The position numbers and the translations under genes were made by a program. A stretch of 64,000 bases of DNA, from positions 1,488,001 through 1,552,000 of the forward strand of contig NZ_CP019685.1 of the NCBI RefSeq assembly GCF_002220775.1, read 5' to 3'. Positions 1 to 8,361 of this stretch are shown here, one piece after another; position 1 is the stretch's first letter, and each line of letters starts with the position of its first letter. This DNA is from Campylobacter sputorum. Lineage in GTDB: Bacteria; Campylobacterota; Campylobacteria; Campylobacterales; Campylobacteraceae. The notes beneath the pieces are model-generated. The model ran no database searches. It was not told the DNA's origin and saw nothing but the letters and a program-made list of their open reading frames with translations.

Positions 1-169
1 TTGCAACCATTGTTGAAAGATAACCGCCCATATCATAATACATAAATCTAACAGCTTCTGGCAAATCATTAAGTTCTACCAAAGCAGTAACTTGATCTTC
101 GCATTGTCTTGTTACCTCTAAAATTTTTACTCTTTGTTCTAGTGCTTGTATAAATTTATCACATTTCAT
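1..169 (-). CDS. hyfG: Hydrogenase-4 subunit HyfG, N-terminal fragment (partial)
   Basis: The reverse strand opens with ATG at 169 and reads on past the window edge, starting MKCDKFIQALEQRV and continuing through a stretch resembling the NuoC/30-kDa-like N-terminal domain of HyfG/HycE large subunits. A ribosome binding site (AAGGAAATTTG) lies just before the ATG. It follows hyfF by 9 bases in the same direction, the order found in E. coli hyf/hyc operons. The [NiFe] site would lie in the part outside the window, so catalytic residues cannot be checked. Confidence 0.75.
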   Translation of the reverse strand, partial: MKCDKFIQALEQRVKILEVTRQCEDQVTALVELNDLPEAVRFMYYDMGGYLSTMVA

Positions 170-178
170 CAAATTTCC

Positions 179-1645
179 TTAACGCATTATTATTTTTACG
201 CTGTTATTTATTAGTTCCATAAAAACATCAAACTGCCATATACCAAAAGATATTACTAGCAAAGCAAGTAAAATAAGTGATAAATTTTCAGTCAATGTCA
301 TCTCTTTTGCATATTTTATCTCACCATTTACCTTACCAAAACTAGCTAGAAAAAAGTGTGAAAAATCTGCAATAAAAATAATAGCTAAAGCAATCGCAAA
401 AAGAATCATTAAAATGTATTGCGAATTTAAAGCAGCTGCTTTAAATATCCAAAACTCACTAACAAAAATAGCAAATCCTGGTACACCAACCAAAGAGCAT
501 ATGGATATACCAAACAAAACTGTTGTAAGTGGAGCCATTTTTATCATTGAACCCATCTTAGTCATATCTTTTGTTCCATAAATTTTTGCCATATTTCCAG
601 TTACGCAAAACGCTAAAGCCTTTGTAAAACTATGTGCCATACAGTGAAAAATAGCTGCAAATATACCTATAAAACTGCCTACTCCAAGCCCAAATGCAAT
701 AACGCCCATATGAACTATAGAGTGATAAGCAAACATTCTTTTTACATCGTGTTGACGTATAAGAAAAAATCCTGCAACAAAAAGTGTAATAAGACCAGAA
801 ACAACCATTATAGTTTGCACGAAATCAAACCCAATACCTTTTCCAACAATTGCATAATACTTTATAAGACCAAGCATTGCACATTTTAATAAAATTCCAG
901 ATAACAAAGCAGAAGTTGGTGCAGGCCCTTGTGCATGGACATCTGGAAGCCAAGTATGAGTTGGGACAAGACCGGCTTTTGTTCCAAAGCCAATTAATGC
1001 AAATATAAAAATAAGTTTAAGTGCGTCTTGATTTAAATTTTCAGCATTTTTAAGTAAATTTGTAAAAAGCATACTATCGCCGCTAATATTATTGTTTCCA
1101 GCACAATAAAGCAAAATTGTCGCATAAAGTGCAAATGCCAATCCAATACTGCATATTACTATGTATTTATACCCACTTTCAGTTGATTTTTTATCTTTAT
1201 TTAAAGCAACTAAAAATACAGAAGATAGAGTTGTTGCTTCAATAGCTGCCCACATAAATGCGATATTGTTACAAACTACACTTAAAGTCATTGTGAAAGT
1301 AAAAATAAAAGTAAGTGAAAAGTAGTTTTTTAACTGGCGTAATGTTATATGCTTAGCTTCAATTTCCCATTTCATATATGAGCTCATGTAAAGATTAACC
1401 AAAAAGCCAGTTATTGCAATCAAAGATAAAAATATAGCTCCAAGAGAATCTAAAAATAAAAACTCGTTAAAATAAGAAATATAACCATTTTTTACAACAA
1501 GACCAACAGCACATAACAAAAAAGCCGATATCAAGGTATTAAATGCTATATGTAAATTTTGTAAAACTCTAAAATTTAAAGGCGAAAAAAACATAGTTAC
1601 ACCAAATATCATTGGTAAAATCAAAATCAAAAATAAAATATTCAT
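179..1645 (-). CDS. hyfF: Hydrogenase-4 membrane subunit HyfF (NuoL/M/N-like)
   Basis: This 488-residue, almost wholly hydrophobic protein belongs to the proton-conducting antiporter-like family (NuoL/NuoM/NuoN, MrpA/D). The central stretch GFGTKAGLVPTHTWLPDVHA is the family signature, with the conserved Lys and the HTWLPDAH-type motif; a following GPAPTSALLSG is also typical. E. coli HyfF is 526 residues, so this one is slightly short. Its ATG is 4 bases from the hyfE stop and is preceded by AAAGG. It would form part of the membrane arm of the Hyf complex, which couples hydrogenase electron transfer to ion movement. HyfF is preferred over HyfD because of operon position between hyfE and hyfG. 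Confidence 0.85.
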   Translation of the reverse strand: MNILFLILILPMIFGVTMFFSPLNFRVLQNLHIAFNTLISAFLLCAVGLVVKNGYISYFNEFLFLDSLGAIFLSLIAITGFLVNLYMSSYMKWEIEAKHITLRQLKNYFSLTFIFTFTMTLSVVCNNIAFMWAAIEATTLSSVFLVALNKDKKSTESGYKYIVICSIGLAFALYATILLYCAGNNNISGDSMLFTNLLKNAENLNQDALKLIFIFALIGFGTKAGLVPTHTWLPDVHAQGPAPTSALLSGILLKCAMLGLIKYYAIVGKGIGFDFVQTIMVVSGLITLFVAGFFLIRQHDVKRMFAYHSIVHMGVIAFGLGVGSFIGIFAAIFHCMAHSFTKALAFCVTGNMAKIYGTKDMTKMGSMIKMAPLTTVLFGISICSLVGVPGFAIFVSEFWIFKAAALNSQYILMILFAIALAIIFIADFSHFFLASFGKVNGEIKYAKEMTLTENLSLILLALLVISFGIWQFDVFMELINNSVKIIMR

Positions 1646-1648
1646 TTA

Positions 1649-2296
1649 TCAACCTTTTAAATTTATAGCCTTAGATGTATCAAGTGTTTCATATATTTTA
1701 TAATACCTCTTAGCTAAAATTCCCATTATTACGACTGCAAATACAGCATCTGTTAAAATCCCAACTTCAACTATCTCATGAGCATTATATGCCATAAGTG
1801 CTAGGCTAAGATGAATTCCATTTTCAAATAAACAATAAGATAAAATCTGCTTTATAAAAGAATTTCTTAGTATAAAACCAAAAACACCTATCATAAATAT
1901 AAAAGATGCTCCAAACATAGAAATACTTTCTTTAAATATAGAAAACTCCATGAAAACCTTATATAACATCATAGAAACCGCTAAAGAAAAACTAAGTGCG
2001 ATGATTGGCGATATAAAAAATCCGCCAACTGGTTCAACTTCATTTATAACGCCGATTCTTTTAACAAGTCTTAATAAAAACCATGGAACAAAAACTACTT
2101 TTATAAAAAATGCTGTTATTGCCCATATTATAAGCTCTTTTGCATCGTACTTAAAATATAGACATACAAATATACTAACAAGTATAAGCGTTTGAAAAGC
2201 ATACATTTTTATACTTTGATTATATTTTCTTAAGCTAAATACACAAAAGCTCGTTATCATCATTAATATAGCTAAAATATTTATCAAATTTACCAT
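1649..2296 (-). CDS. hyfE: Hydrogenase-4 membrane subunit HyfE
   Basis: The start was set at ATG 2296 (MVNLINILAIL) rather than the longer open frame at 2329, because TTGGAG stands at the right distance and the resulting 215 residues match the 216 of E. coli HyfE. The protein is a string of hydrophobic helices with no soluble domain. HyfE corresponds to NuoK-like small antiporter-associated subunits. The start lies one base from the end of hyfC. The role in the membrane arm is inferred from the family and from position between hyfC and hyfF. Confidence 0.82.
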   Translation of the reverse strand: MVNLINILAILMMITSFCVFSLRKYNQSIKMYAFQTLILVSIFVCLYFKYDAKELIIWAITAFFIKVVFVPWFLLRLVKRIGVINEVEPVGGFFISPIIALSFSLAVSMMLYKVFMEFSIFKESISMFGASFIFMIGVFGFILRNSFIKQILSYCLFENGIHLSLALMAYNAHEIVEVGILTDAVFAVVIMGILAKRYYKIYETLDTSKAINLKG

Positions 2297-2297
2297 T

Positions 2298-3215
2298 CTA
2301 AACTCCAAGTATAAAACAAAAAATAGCACTACAAGCTATCGCAAATGGGAAAATAAGCGTTTTTCTAACACCCTTACTCATAGTAAATCTTGGTCCAAAG
2401 TTATCTATAAAAACAACTAAAACATATAAAATTCCAATCTCTAATATAAAAACTATCAGAGCTAATATCGGATTATCAAAATTCCAAGGCTCAAAAATAA
2501 CAAGAAAAAGCCCGAGCATACTAAACTGTTTAAGCATTAAAGAAAGTCCCATTATAGAAAGATCTTTTCCGTTGTATTCACCTAAAACTCCTTCTTGAAG
2601 TTCTTGCTCTGCTTCTGCTAAGTCATAAGGTTTTCTGCCTGTCTCAACATACATCATCCATATAAATGCAGTTGAAGCTATAGCAAAAGATGGTATGAAA
2701 TATCCATACTCGCCAGCTCTAATTGCATTTGAAATTTCTACTAAATTTGAAGTTCCAATGCCAAGCATAACAACAACAAGACACATTATAACTATGCACT
2801 CAGAATATACCCCAATAGTAGCTTCTCTGCTTGAACCAACTGCCCCAAAAGCATTTCCGGTATCTATGCCTGATATTATAAAAATAAATCTAAACATAGC
2901 TGCAATATATATAAAAAGCAAAACATCTGAAATACGAGCAAAAGGCGAATCAGCTCCATAAGTAACTGGCAATAAACAAAACATCATTGCACTTGATAAA
3001 AATAGCAAATATGGCGAAATTTGATATATCAAACTTGAGCATTCTGGCTTCGTTCTTCCTCTTTTTGCTAACTTTAAAATATCATAATATGTTTGAAAAA
3101 TATTTGGTCCTATGCGTGATTGAAATTTAGCCCTAAGTTTTCTAGCTATTCCATCAAATAAAGGCGCTACTAAAAAAGCTGTAAAAAGCTGTAAAAGTAT
3201 TAATAAAAAATCCAT
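2298..3215 (-). CDS. hyfC: Hydrogenase-4 membrane subunit HyfC (NuoH-like)
   Basis: NuoH/HycD/HyfC-family integral membrane protein, 305 residues from ATG 3215 (MDFLLILLQLFTAF). A GTAAGGAAAAAT leader decides this start over the open frame beginning at 3260, which would run into hyfB. Family marks include the N-terminal GIARKLRAKFQSRIGPN, the loop sequence SSREATIGVYSEC, and ETGRKPYDLAEAEQELQEG, the acidic loop that faces the quinone-like chamber in complex I. It anchors the hydrogenase module to the antiporter-like subunits. Confidence 0.87.
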   Translation of the reverse strand: MDFLLILLQLFTAFLVAPLFDGIARKLRAKFQSRIGPNIFQTYYDILKLAKRGRTKPECSSLIYQISPYLLFLSSAMMFCLLPVTYGADSPFARISDVLLFIYIAAMFRFIFIISGIDTGNAFGAVGSSREATIGVYSECIVIMCLVVVMLGIGTSNLVEISNAIRAGEYGYFIPSFAIASTAFIWMMYVETGRKPYDLAEAEQELQEGVLGEYNGKDLSIMGLSLMLKQFSMLGLFLVIFEPWNFDNPILALIVFILEIGILYVLVVFIDNFGPRFTMSKGVRKTLIFPFAIACSAIFCFILGV

Positions 3216-3223
3216 ATTTTTCC

Positions 3224-5170
3224 TTACAAATAGTGATACACAAAAACAACCATCAAACAAAGATACAAGAGTATATAAACAGCATATAAATTTGTTCTGC
3301 CATTTTGAAATATACCAATCTTATCAGCTACTAATACACAAAATTTAATAACAGGATTATATGCATTATCCCATATTAAATCATACATTTTACTTGTGTA
3401 TTTAACCCTAGAAAAGTATCCATCAATCTCAATTTCACGCTTATTTTTAAATAAAAATCTAAGTGCTTTTTTAAGATCTCCTGTAAATGAATCTGAGTTT
3501 GTTTGCATTGATTTATTATAAATAAAACCACAAGCCCATGGTTTGCATATTCTATGCGGAGAATTGTTTGCTTTTAATATAACAAAAAGTAAAAATGGGA
3601 TTATGCAAAATATAGATAATACTACTAAAAATAGAGGTAATAATACAAAATCTTTTGTTGATAAATTTTCTACACTTAAATTTACACTAAAATCCACAAC
3701 ATCTAAAAGTATTTTTACAACATTTATCATAAATACACCTAGACAAATCGCTATAATAGCTAAAAGTATAAGCGGAAAAAGCATTATCTTACTAACTTCT
3801 CTTGCATTTTGAGCTATATTTTCATTTCTAGCATACCCTAAAAATATCACTCCAAAAGTTTTTGAAAATGCCATTATAGCAAGCCCTCCAGCAACACCTA
3901 ATCCAACTATACCAAGCATTGAAAAAAACCTAACTCCAATGCCATTATTTGCACCACTTGCTATAAAACTTTTATATATTATCCACTCACTTGCAAAGCC
4001 ATTAAATGGTGGCACTGCACAAACACAAAGTGTGGCTATAAAAAACAGTGTTGCACTAACTGGCATTTTTTTACTAAGACCGCCAAGATCATTCATATCT
4101 TTTGAATGTGTTGCGTGATAAATATTTCCACAAAGCATAAATATAAGAGACTTAAAAACACTATGGTTTAATATATGAAAAAGAACACCTATAAAACCAA
4201 TCAGAGTTACATAAGGCAAATTTTGACTAATACCATAATAAGCTACTCCAAGACCTAGAAAAATTATACCGATATTTTCTGATGAACTATAAGCAGTAAC
4301 TACTTTATAATAGCTTGAAAATACAGCATATAATACACTAAAAACAGCACCTATGGCTCCAAAAAATATTAATATATATGCAAAATAAGTTGATATAGGT
4401 AGCATTAGTGTAAATTTAATAAATGCAAAAAGCGGAACTTTTATCATAATTCCGCTCATTAAAGCAGAGATATTTGATGGTGCTGCTGGGTGAGCTAGAG
4501 GAAGCCAAACATGAAAAGGCCAAAGACCAGCTTTTGAAGCACATCCTATAAAAAGTAAAATAAAAATACCAAAACAAGAAAAACTTGACAATTCTAAATT
4601 TCCAAATTTAGAAAACTCAAAACTTCCAGCCAAACTTCCCATTATAATAAGCGCCATCATCAAACAAAATGCACCTATTTGTGATATGCCAAGATATATC
4701 ATAACACTTCTTGAAGAATCTTTTTGCTCATTTATCATAATCAAAAATGCAGAAATCAGCGTCATTAGCTCCCATAAAAGCATAAATGAAAAAACTCCAT
4801 CACTGGCTACAACTAAAAGCATTGATAACACAAAAGCACTATATAAAGATGTAAATACCGCCAAATTTGCTTTTTTTACATAACTTTTAGCATATTCTAT
4901 ACTATATAATGATACAGCAAAAGATATCAAGCATATAACAAAGCTAAAGAAATTCCCAAGCGGTTCTAGTCTAAATTTAGGATTTGATATGAAATTTCCA
5001 CAAAGTTCAAAACTCATAACTTGATTTAAATTTATAAAAAAATATATAGCACCATACAGCGTTACTAAAGATGTTGCACAAAAGCCTATTTTTTGAGATA
5101 ATAATGGTTTTTTATATAGTAAAATCGATACTATAGAAATACAAAAAAGTAGTAAATATATATTTTGCAT
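3224..5170 (-). CDS. hyfB: Hydrogenase-4 membrane subunit HyfB (NuoL-like)
   Basis: This 648-residue NuoL-like protein (E. coli HyfB is 672) has about 15 hydrophobic segments. The signature CASKAGLWPFHVWLPLAHPA lies near residue 215 and carries the conserved Lys and His. A hydrophilic stretch around residues 550-600 ends with a last membrane helix. The ATG overlaps the hyfA stop (TAATG), indicating translational coupling. It is the largest ion-channel-like subunit of the Hyf membrane arm. No hyfD-like gene occurs between hyfC and hyfE, so this complex has two NuoL/M/N-type subunits (HyfB, HyfF) rather than three. Confidence 0.87.
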   Translation of the reverse strand: MQNIYLLLFCISIVSILLYKKPLLSQKIGFCATSLVTLYGAIYFFINLNQVMSFELCGNFISNPKFRLEPLGNFFSFVICLISFAVSLYSIEYAKSYVKKANLAVFTSLYSAFVLSMLLVVASDGVFSFMLLWELMTLISAFLIMINEQKDSSRSVMIYLGISQIGAFCLMMALIIMGSLAGSFEFSKFGNLELSSFSCFGIFILLFIGCASKAGLWPFHVWLPLAHPAAPSNISALMSGIMIKVPLFAFIKFTLMLPISTYFAYILIFFGAIGAVFSVLYAVFSSYYKVVTAYSSSENIGIIFLGLGVAYYGISQNLPYVTLIGFIGVLFHILNHSVFKSLIFMLCGNIYHATHSKDMNDLGGLSKKMPVSATLFFIATLCVCAVPPFNGFASEWIIYKSFIASGANNGIGVRFFSMLGIVGLGVAGGLAIMAFSKTFGVIFLGYARNENIAQNAREVSKIMLFPLILLAIIAICLGVFMINVVKILLDVVDFSVNLSVENLSTKDFVLLPLFLVVLSIFCIIPFLLFVILKANNSPHRICKPWACGFIYNKSMQTNSDSFTGDLKKALRFLFKNKREIEIDGYFSRVKYTSKMYDLIWDNAYNPVIKFCVLVADKIGIFQNGRTNLYAVYILLYLCLMVVFVYHYL

Positions 5171-5832
5171 TAGTTTTCTCCATTATTGTTTTTAGTAGGC
5201 TCTTCTGATTTATCTTCAGTTGCTTCTTTTACAACCTTAGGCTTTTTTGGCTCTACAACTGGTATATTTTGTATATCCACTTCTGGAAGTATTTTCTTTA
5301 AAAACCCACTCATATCGGCTTTTAATTTTTTACCAAATTTAGCCTCAGCGTTTATAGGATCCACAAACACCAAAGCTCCTTTTGGACAAATTTCTACACA
5401 AGCTGGACCATCATCTCTTCCACTACACAAATCACATTTTAAAGCTATACTTTTTAAACCACTAACACAGCCAACTTCCAAATTTATCTCTGCCTCATCT
5501 TTTATAGATGGCTGAATTTCACCATTTATTTCTATAGCCCCATAAGGACAGGCTATAGTACAAAGCTTACAACCTATACAAAGTTCTTCATGAACCTCAA
5601 CACAATTATTTACTATGCGAAGAGTTGAAGTTGGGCATACATTTGCACATGGTGCATCATCACACTGTCTGCATTGATTTGGCATTTTTCCACTATCAAG
5701 CGTTAAAACATCTAATCTACTTTTAGCTAGTCTTCCTCTGATATAAGCATTTTTTACGCAAGTTTTCATACAAGCATTACAAGCTACACATAACTCTGGG
5801 TTTGTTATAACAAATTTATTTATTTTTGACAT
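5170..5832 (-). CDS. hyfA: Hydrogenase-4 iron-sulfur subunit HyfA
   Basis: Polyferredoxin-type electron transfer protein of 220 residues (E. coli HyfA 205). Sixteen cysteines form four [4Fe-4S] sets: C15/18/21/25, C54/57/62/66, C85/88/91/95 and C133/136/145/149, the HycB/HyfA/DmsB pattern. The C-terminus has a Pro/Lys/Glu-rich tail of about 40 residues. In the family this subunit relays electrons between a formate dehydrogenase or other donor and the hydrogenase. Its ATG is only 4 bases from the end of the upstream M48 lipoprotein gene, so both are probably on one transcript. Confidence 0.87.
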   Translation of the reverse strand: MSKINKFVITNPELCVACNACMKTCVKNAYIRGRLAKSRLDVLTLDSGKMPNQCRQCDDAPCANVCPTSTLRIVNNCVEVHEELCIGCKLCTIACPYGAIEINGEIQPSIKDEAEINLEVGCVSGLKSIALKCDLCSGRDDGPACVEICPKGALVFVDPINAEAKFGKKLKADMSGFLKKILPEVDIQNIPVVEPKKPKVVKEATEDKSEEPTKNNNGEN

Positions 5833-5836
5833 ATTA

Positions 5837-6628
5837 TCATCTTTTATTAGCCTTATAAATTGGCTCTATTTTTTTAGCTATTATTTTTAAATCCTCTATC
5901 CTGCTTTGCGGAGATGGATGAGTTGACAAAAACTCTGGTTGAGATGAGCTACTAGCTGCAACCATTTTTTGCCATAATCTAACAGCTCCATTTGGATCAT
6001 ATCCAGCCCTTGCGGCAAGCTCTATACCTATTCTATCAGCTTCAACTTCATTTTCTCTTGAAAAAGGTAAGACAAAAGTATACTGAGCTGCAACATTTGC
6101 TAAATTTCCACCAATTCCACTAAATTGAGATATAGCAAAAATTCCAAGTTGTTTTATCCTATCTCTACTTGCTTGTTCTCTACTATGTTCTCTTAGTGCA
6201 TGAGACATCTCATGACCTATAATTGCAGCAAGTTCATCATCATCCAAATTTAGCTTTGTAATGATTCCATCATAAACAACTATTTTTCCACCAGGCATAC
6301 ACCATGCATTTAAAATAGGTTGATTTATAACATTTACTTGCCAATCCCAATTTAATGCATCTTGCCTAAAAACTCCAACTTGAGATATTAAATTATTTGC
6401 TATATCTCTTACTCTTTTTGTTGTAAGATTATTATTGTTCAATACATTTTTTGATTTTGCATCTTGAAGAACTTTTAAGTAAGCTTGATTAGCACCTTGA
6501 TTCATCTCATTTTCGTTTATTAAAAATAGCTGCTTTCTATCAATGCCAACCATTCCAGCACTTGTAGAACTACTACATCCAGCAAATAATAAAATCAAAA
6601 ATGGCAAAACAATGATAATTTTTCTCAT
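5837..6628 (-). CDS. M48 family metalloprotease lipoprotein (LoiP/YggG-like)
   Basis: Secreted zinc protease of 263 residues. A lipoprotein signal ends in LLFAGC, with the lipidated Cys at 18. The zinc site is HEMSH at 139-143, and the third ligand is in the ENEVEAD segment near 194-198. Length and layout fit the periplasmic, outer-membrane-anchored LoiP/YcaL/BepA-like group rather than HtpX, since there are no membrane helices after the signal. It directly precedes hyfA. No functional link between this protease and the hydrogenase is established; sharing of the transcript is inferred from the 4-base spacing. Its own promoter should lie in 6629-6700. Confidence 0.85.
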   Translation of the reverse strand: MRKIIIVLPFLILLFAGCSSSTSAGMVGIDRKQLFLINENEMNQGANQAYLKVLQDAKSKNVLNNNNLTTKRVRDIANNLISQVGVFRQDALNWDWQVNVINQPILNAWCMPGGKIVVYDGIITKLNLDDDELAAIIGHEMSHALREHSREQASRDRIKQLGIFAISQFSGIGGNLANVAAQYTFVLPFSRENEVEADRIGIELAARAGYDPNGAVRLWQKMVAASSSSQPEFLSTHPSPQSRIEDLKIIAKKIEPIYKANKR

Positions 6629-6700
6629 AATTTTGTTCCTAAAATTTTCAAATTTGCGTATTCTAACATTTTAAAGCTTTAGCAAATATTTTTTATTAAA

Positions 6701-7669
6701 TTATCGTTTATAATTGATATTATACTCAAATTCTTTAAGCCTTTTATGAATTGACCTTAATTCTGTTATAGTTGTCCAATTACTTACTAATATAGAAAAA
6801 CTTTCTCTAACTTGCGAAAAAGCATTTGAAACTTGTATCAAAATGCCAAGAGTTATAGCTCCACTAAAAAGCGAAGTTCCCATAAAAAGATGCGGAACTA
6901 TAACCATAAATTGTTCAAAAGAATAAAGCCAAATATTAAAATATCCATAATGTAAAAACAGTCTATGATAATTAAATCTAAGTCCAGTAAAAAGTTCAGT
7001 TAAAGTGCTTATATCTCCATAATTTTTCTTATCATCTTCTGCATAAACAAGCTCTTTTCTAAATGCTGCTTCAACTTTTTGGTTATTATATTCAAGCCCT
7101 GGAAGTTTAATACCAACAAACCAAGATACGATTATACCGCCAATTGAGACAATCAAAGCAAGCCAAACCAAAGAACCTTTTGTATCTCCAAATAATGGTA
7201 TACTAAGCCCATCACTTAAATGCCAAAGTATAGGCAAAAAAGCTATTAAAGTCATAACAGCTTTTATAAAAATAAGACCTAAGCTTTCTACAATTTTTGC
7301 AAATCTATAAATATCTTCTTGAATACGCTGCGATGAACCTTCTATATCTTTTTTTATGCCTCTCCATTGATTTATATAATCAAATGTCATCGCTTCACGC
7401 CACCTAAAAGTGTATATGCTCGTAAAATACTGGGTCAAAGTAGCGATTATCACATAAGGCATTGCAATATACAAAAACCTTCTAACCTGCGCCCAATACT
7501 CATCAATTGTGTGTTTAGATATATTTTGCATCATATCGTAAAAGTCTTTATACCATTCATTTATCATTACATTACACTGAACTTGTGCATAAAGAAGAAT
7601 TACAAGCAATAATCCACCACCATAAGACCACAATAACCACTTTTTATTTGCAAAAAATGAACGAAACAT
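6701..7669 (-). CDS. SbmA/BacA-like peptide transporter
   Basis: Membrane protein of 322 residues in the SbmA/BacA family, which imports peptides such as microcins and bleomycin-type compounds using the proton gradient. Recognisable family segments are TFRWREAMTFDY, RIQEDIYRFAKIVESLG, MTLIAFLPIL, VGIKLPGLEYNNQKVEAAFRKELVYAEDD and a C-terminal SNWTTITELRSIHKRLKEFE. E. coli SbmA is 406 residues; this one lacks part of the N-terminal helices. The start at 7669 (MFRSFFANKK) is chosen over 7693 because TAAGGA stands 6 bases before it. The gene is divergent from nrfHA. The substrate cannot be told from sequence. Confidence 0.85.
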   Translation of the reverse strand: MFRSFFANKKWLLWSYGGGLLLVILLYAQVQCNVMINEWYKDFYDMMQNISKHTIDEYWAQVRRFLYIAMPYVIIATLTQYFTSIYTFRWREAMTFDYINQWRGIKKDIEGSSQRIQEDIYRFAKIVESLGLIFIKAVMTLIAFLPILWHLSDGLSIPLFGDTKGSLVWLALIVSIGGIIVSWFVGIKLPGLEYNNQKVEAAFRKELVYAEDDKKNYGDISTLTELFTGLRFNYHRLFLHYGYFNIWLYSFEQFMVIVPHLFMGTSLFSGAITLGILIQVSNAFSQVRESFSILVSNWTTITELRSIHKRLKEFEYNINYKR

Positions 7670-7769
7670 TAAATTCCTTAAAATAAAAACCATAATTTTA
7701 CAATTTTTGTTATAAATATTGTATTTAATCGCAAATTTACATTGCTAGTTGTTTAAATTTAAAAAAATA

Positions 7770-7806
7770 TTGATTAATATCAATTAATTTTATAATAAAT
7801 TATAAT
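7770..7806 (+). promoter_or_regulatory. FNR-type box and -10 elements upstream of nrfHA
   Basis: Positions 7770-7783 read TTGATTAATATCAA, a perfect match to the FNR consensus TTGAT-N4-ATCAA. Two TATAAT hexamers follow, at 7791-7796 and 7801-7806. With the second as -10, the start of transcription would be near 7812-7814 and the box centre about 36 bases upstream, close to an activating (class II) position. Binding of a Crp/Fnr-family regulator is inferred from the motif; none is encoded in the window. Confidence 0.65.
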
Positions 7807-7843
7807 ACAATACAAAATTAATAAAATCTACAAAGGAGGTTTT

Positions 7844-8341
7844 TTGAGTATAGTTGAAAAAATCAAAAACTACCCATCTTTTTTTGCCATTTTAATTCTT
7901 ATTATAAGTTTTGGAGTGGTTATAGGGCATGGGCTTTTTACATTTGTGTATGCCAAAGGATTTTCATATATGAGTAATGATCCAACATCCTGTAAAAACT
8001 GCCATGTTATGAATCAAGTGTATGAAAGCTGGATGAAAGGTGGACATCAACATGTCGCAACCTGTAATGATTGTCATGTTCCGCATGATTTCATAGGAAA
8101 ATGGATGATGAAGGCAGAAAGTGGGCTTCATCACGGATATGCAGTTACATTTAAAGATAATCCCGTTTCTTTTAGTCCAACACCAAAAAGTAAGAAAATC
8201 ATACAAAACAACTGTATGTCATGCCACAAAGAGTATGCCGCACATTCTATAGATGCAACTATGAAAGCAAGTGCTCCTGGAAATGAGCCGCTTAACTGCG
8301 TAAGTTGCCATAGATCAGTTGGTCATGCACATAATTACTAA
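7844..8341 (+). CDS. nrfH: Cytochrome c nitrite reductase small subunit NrfH
   Basis: NapC/NrfH-family membrane-anchored tetrahaem cytochrome, 165 residues, that takes electrons from menaquinol and passes them to NrfA on the periplasmic side. One N-terminal helix (about 12-36) anchors it. Four haem sites follow: CKNCH 50-54, CNDCH 74-78, CMSCH 124-128 and CVSCH 152-156. The start codon is TTG, supported by a strong AAAGGAGG seven bases upstream. It lies 20 bases before nrfA. Confidence 0.93.
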   Translation: MSIVEKIKNYPSFFAILILIISFGVVIGHGLFTFVYAKGFSYMSNDPTSCKNCHVMNQVYESWMKGGHQHVATCNDCHVPHDFIGKWMMKAESGLHHGYAVTFKDNPVSFSPTPKSKKIIQNNCMSCHKEYAAHSIDATMKASAPGNEPLNCVSCHRSVGHAHNY

Positions 8342-8361
8342 TAAAAAATTTAGGAGATAAA

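Noticed and set aside
632-889. An 85-residue plus-strand frame inside hyfF.
   Set aside because: It is antisense to conserved membrane-protein coding sequence, with Lys/Asn/Cys-rich, unfamily-like composition.
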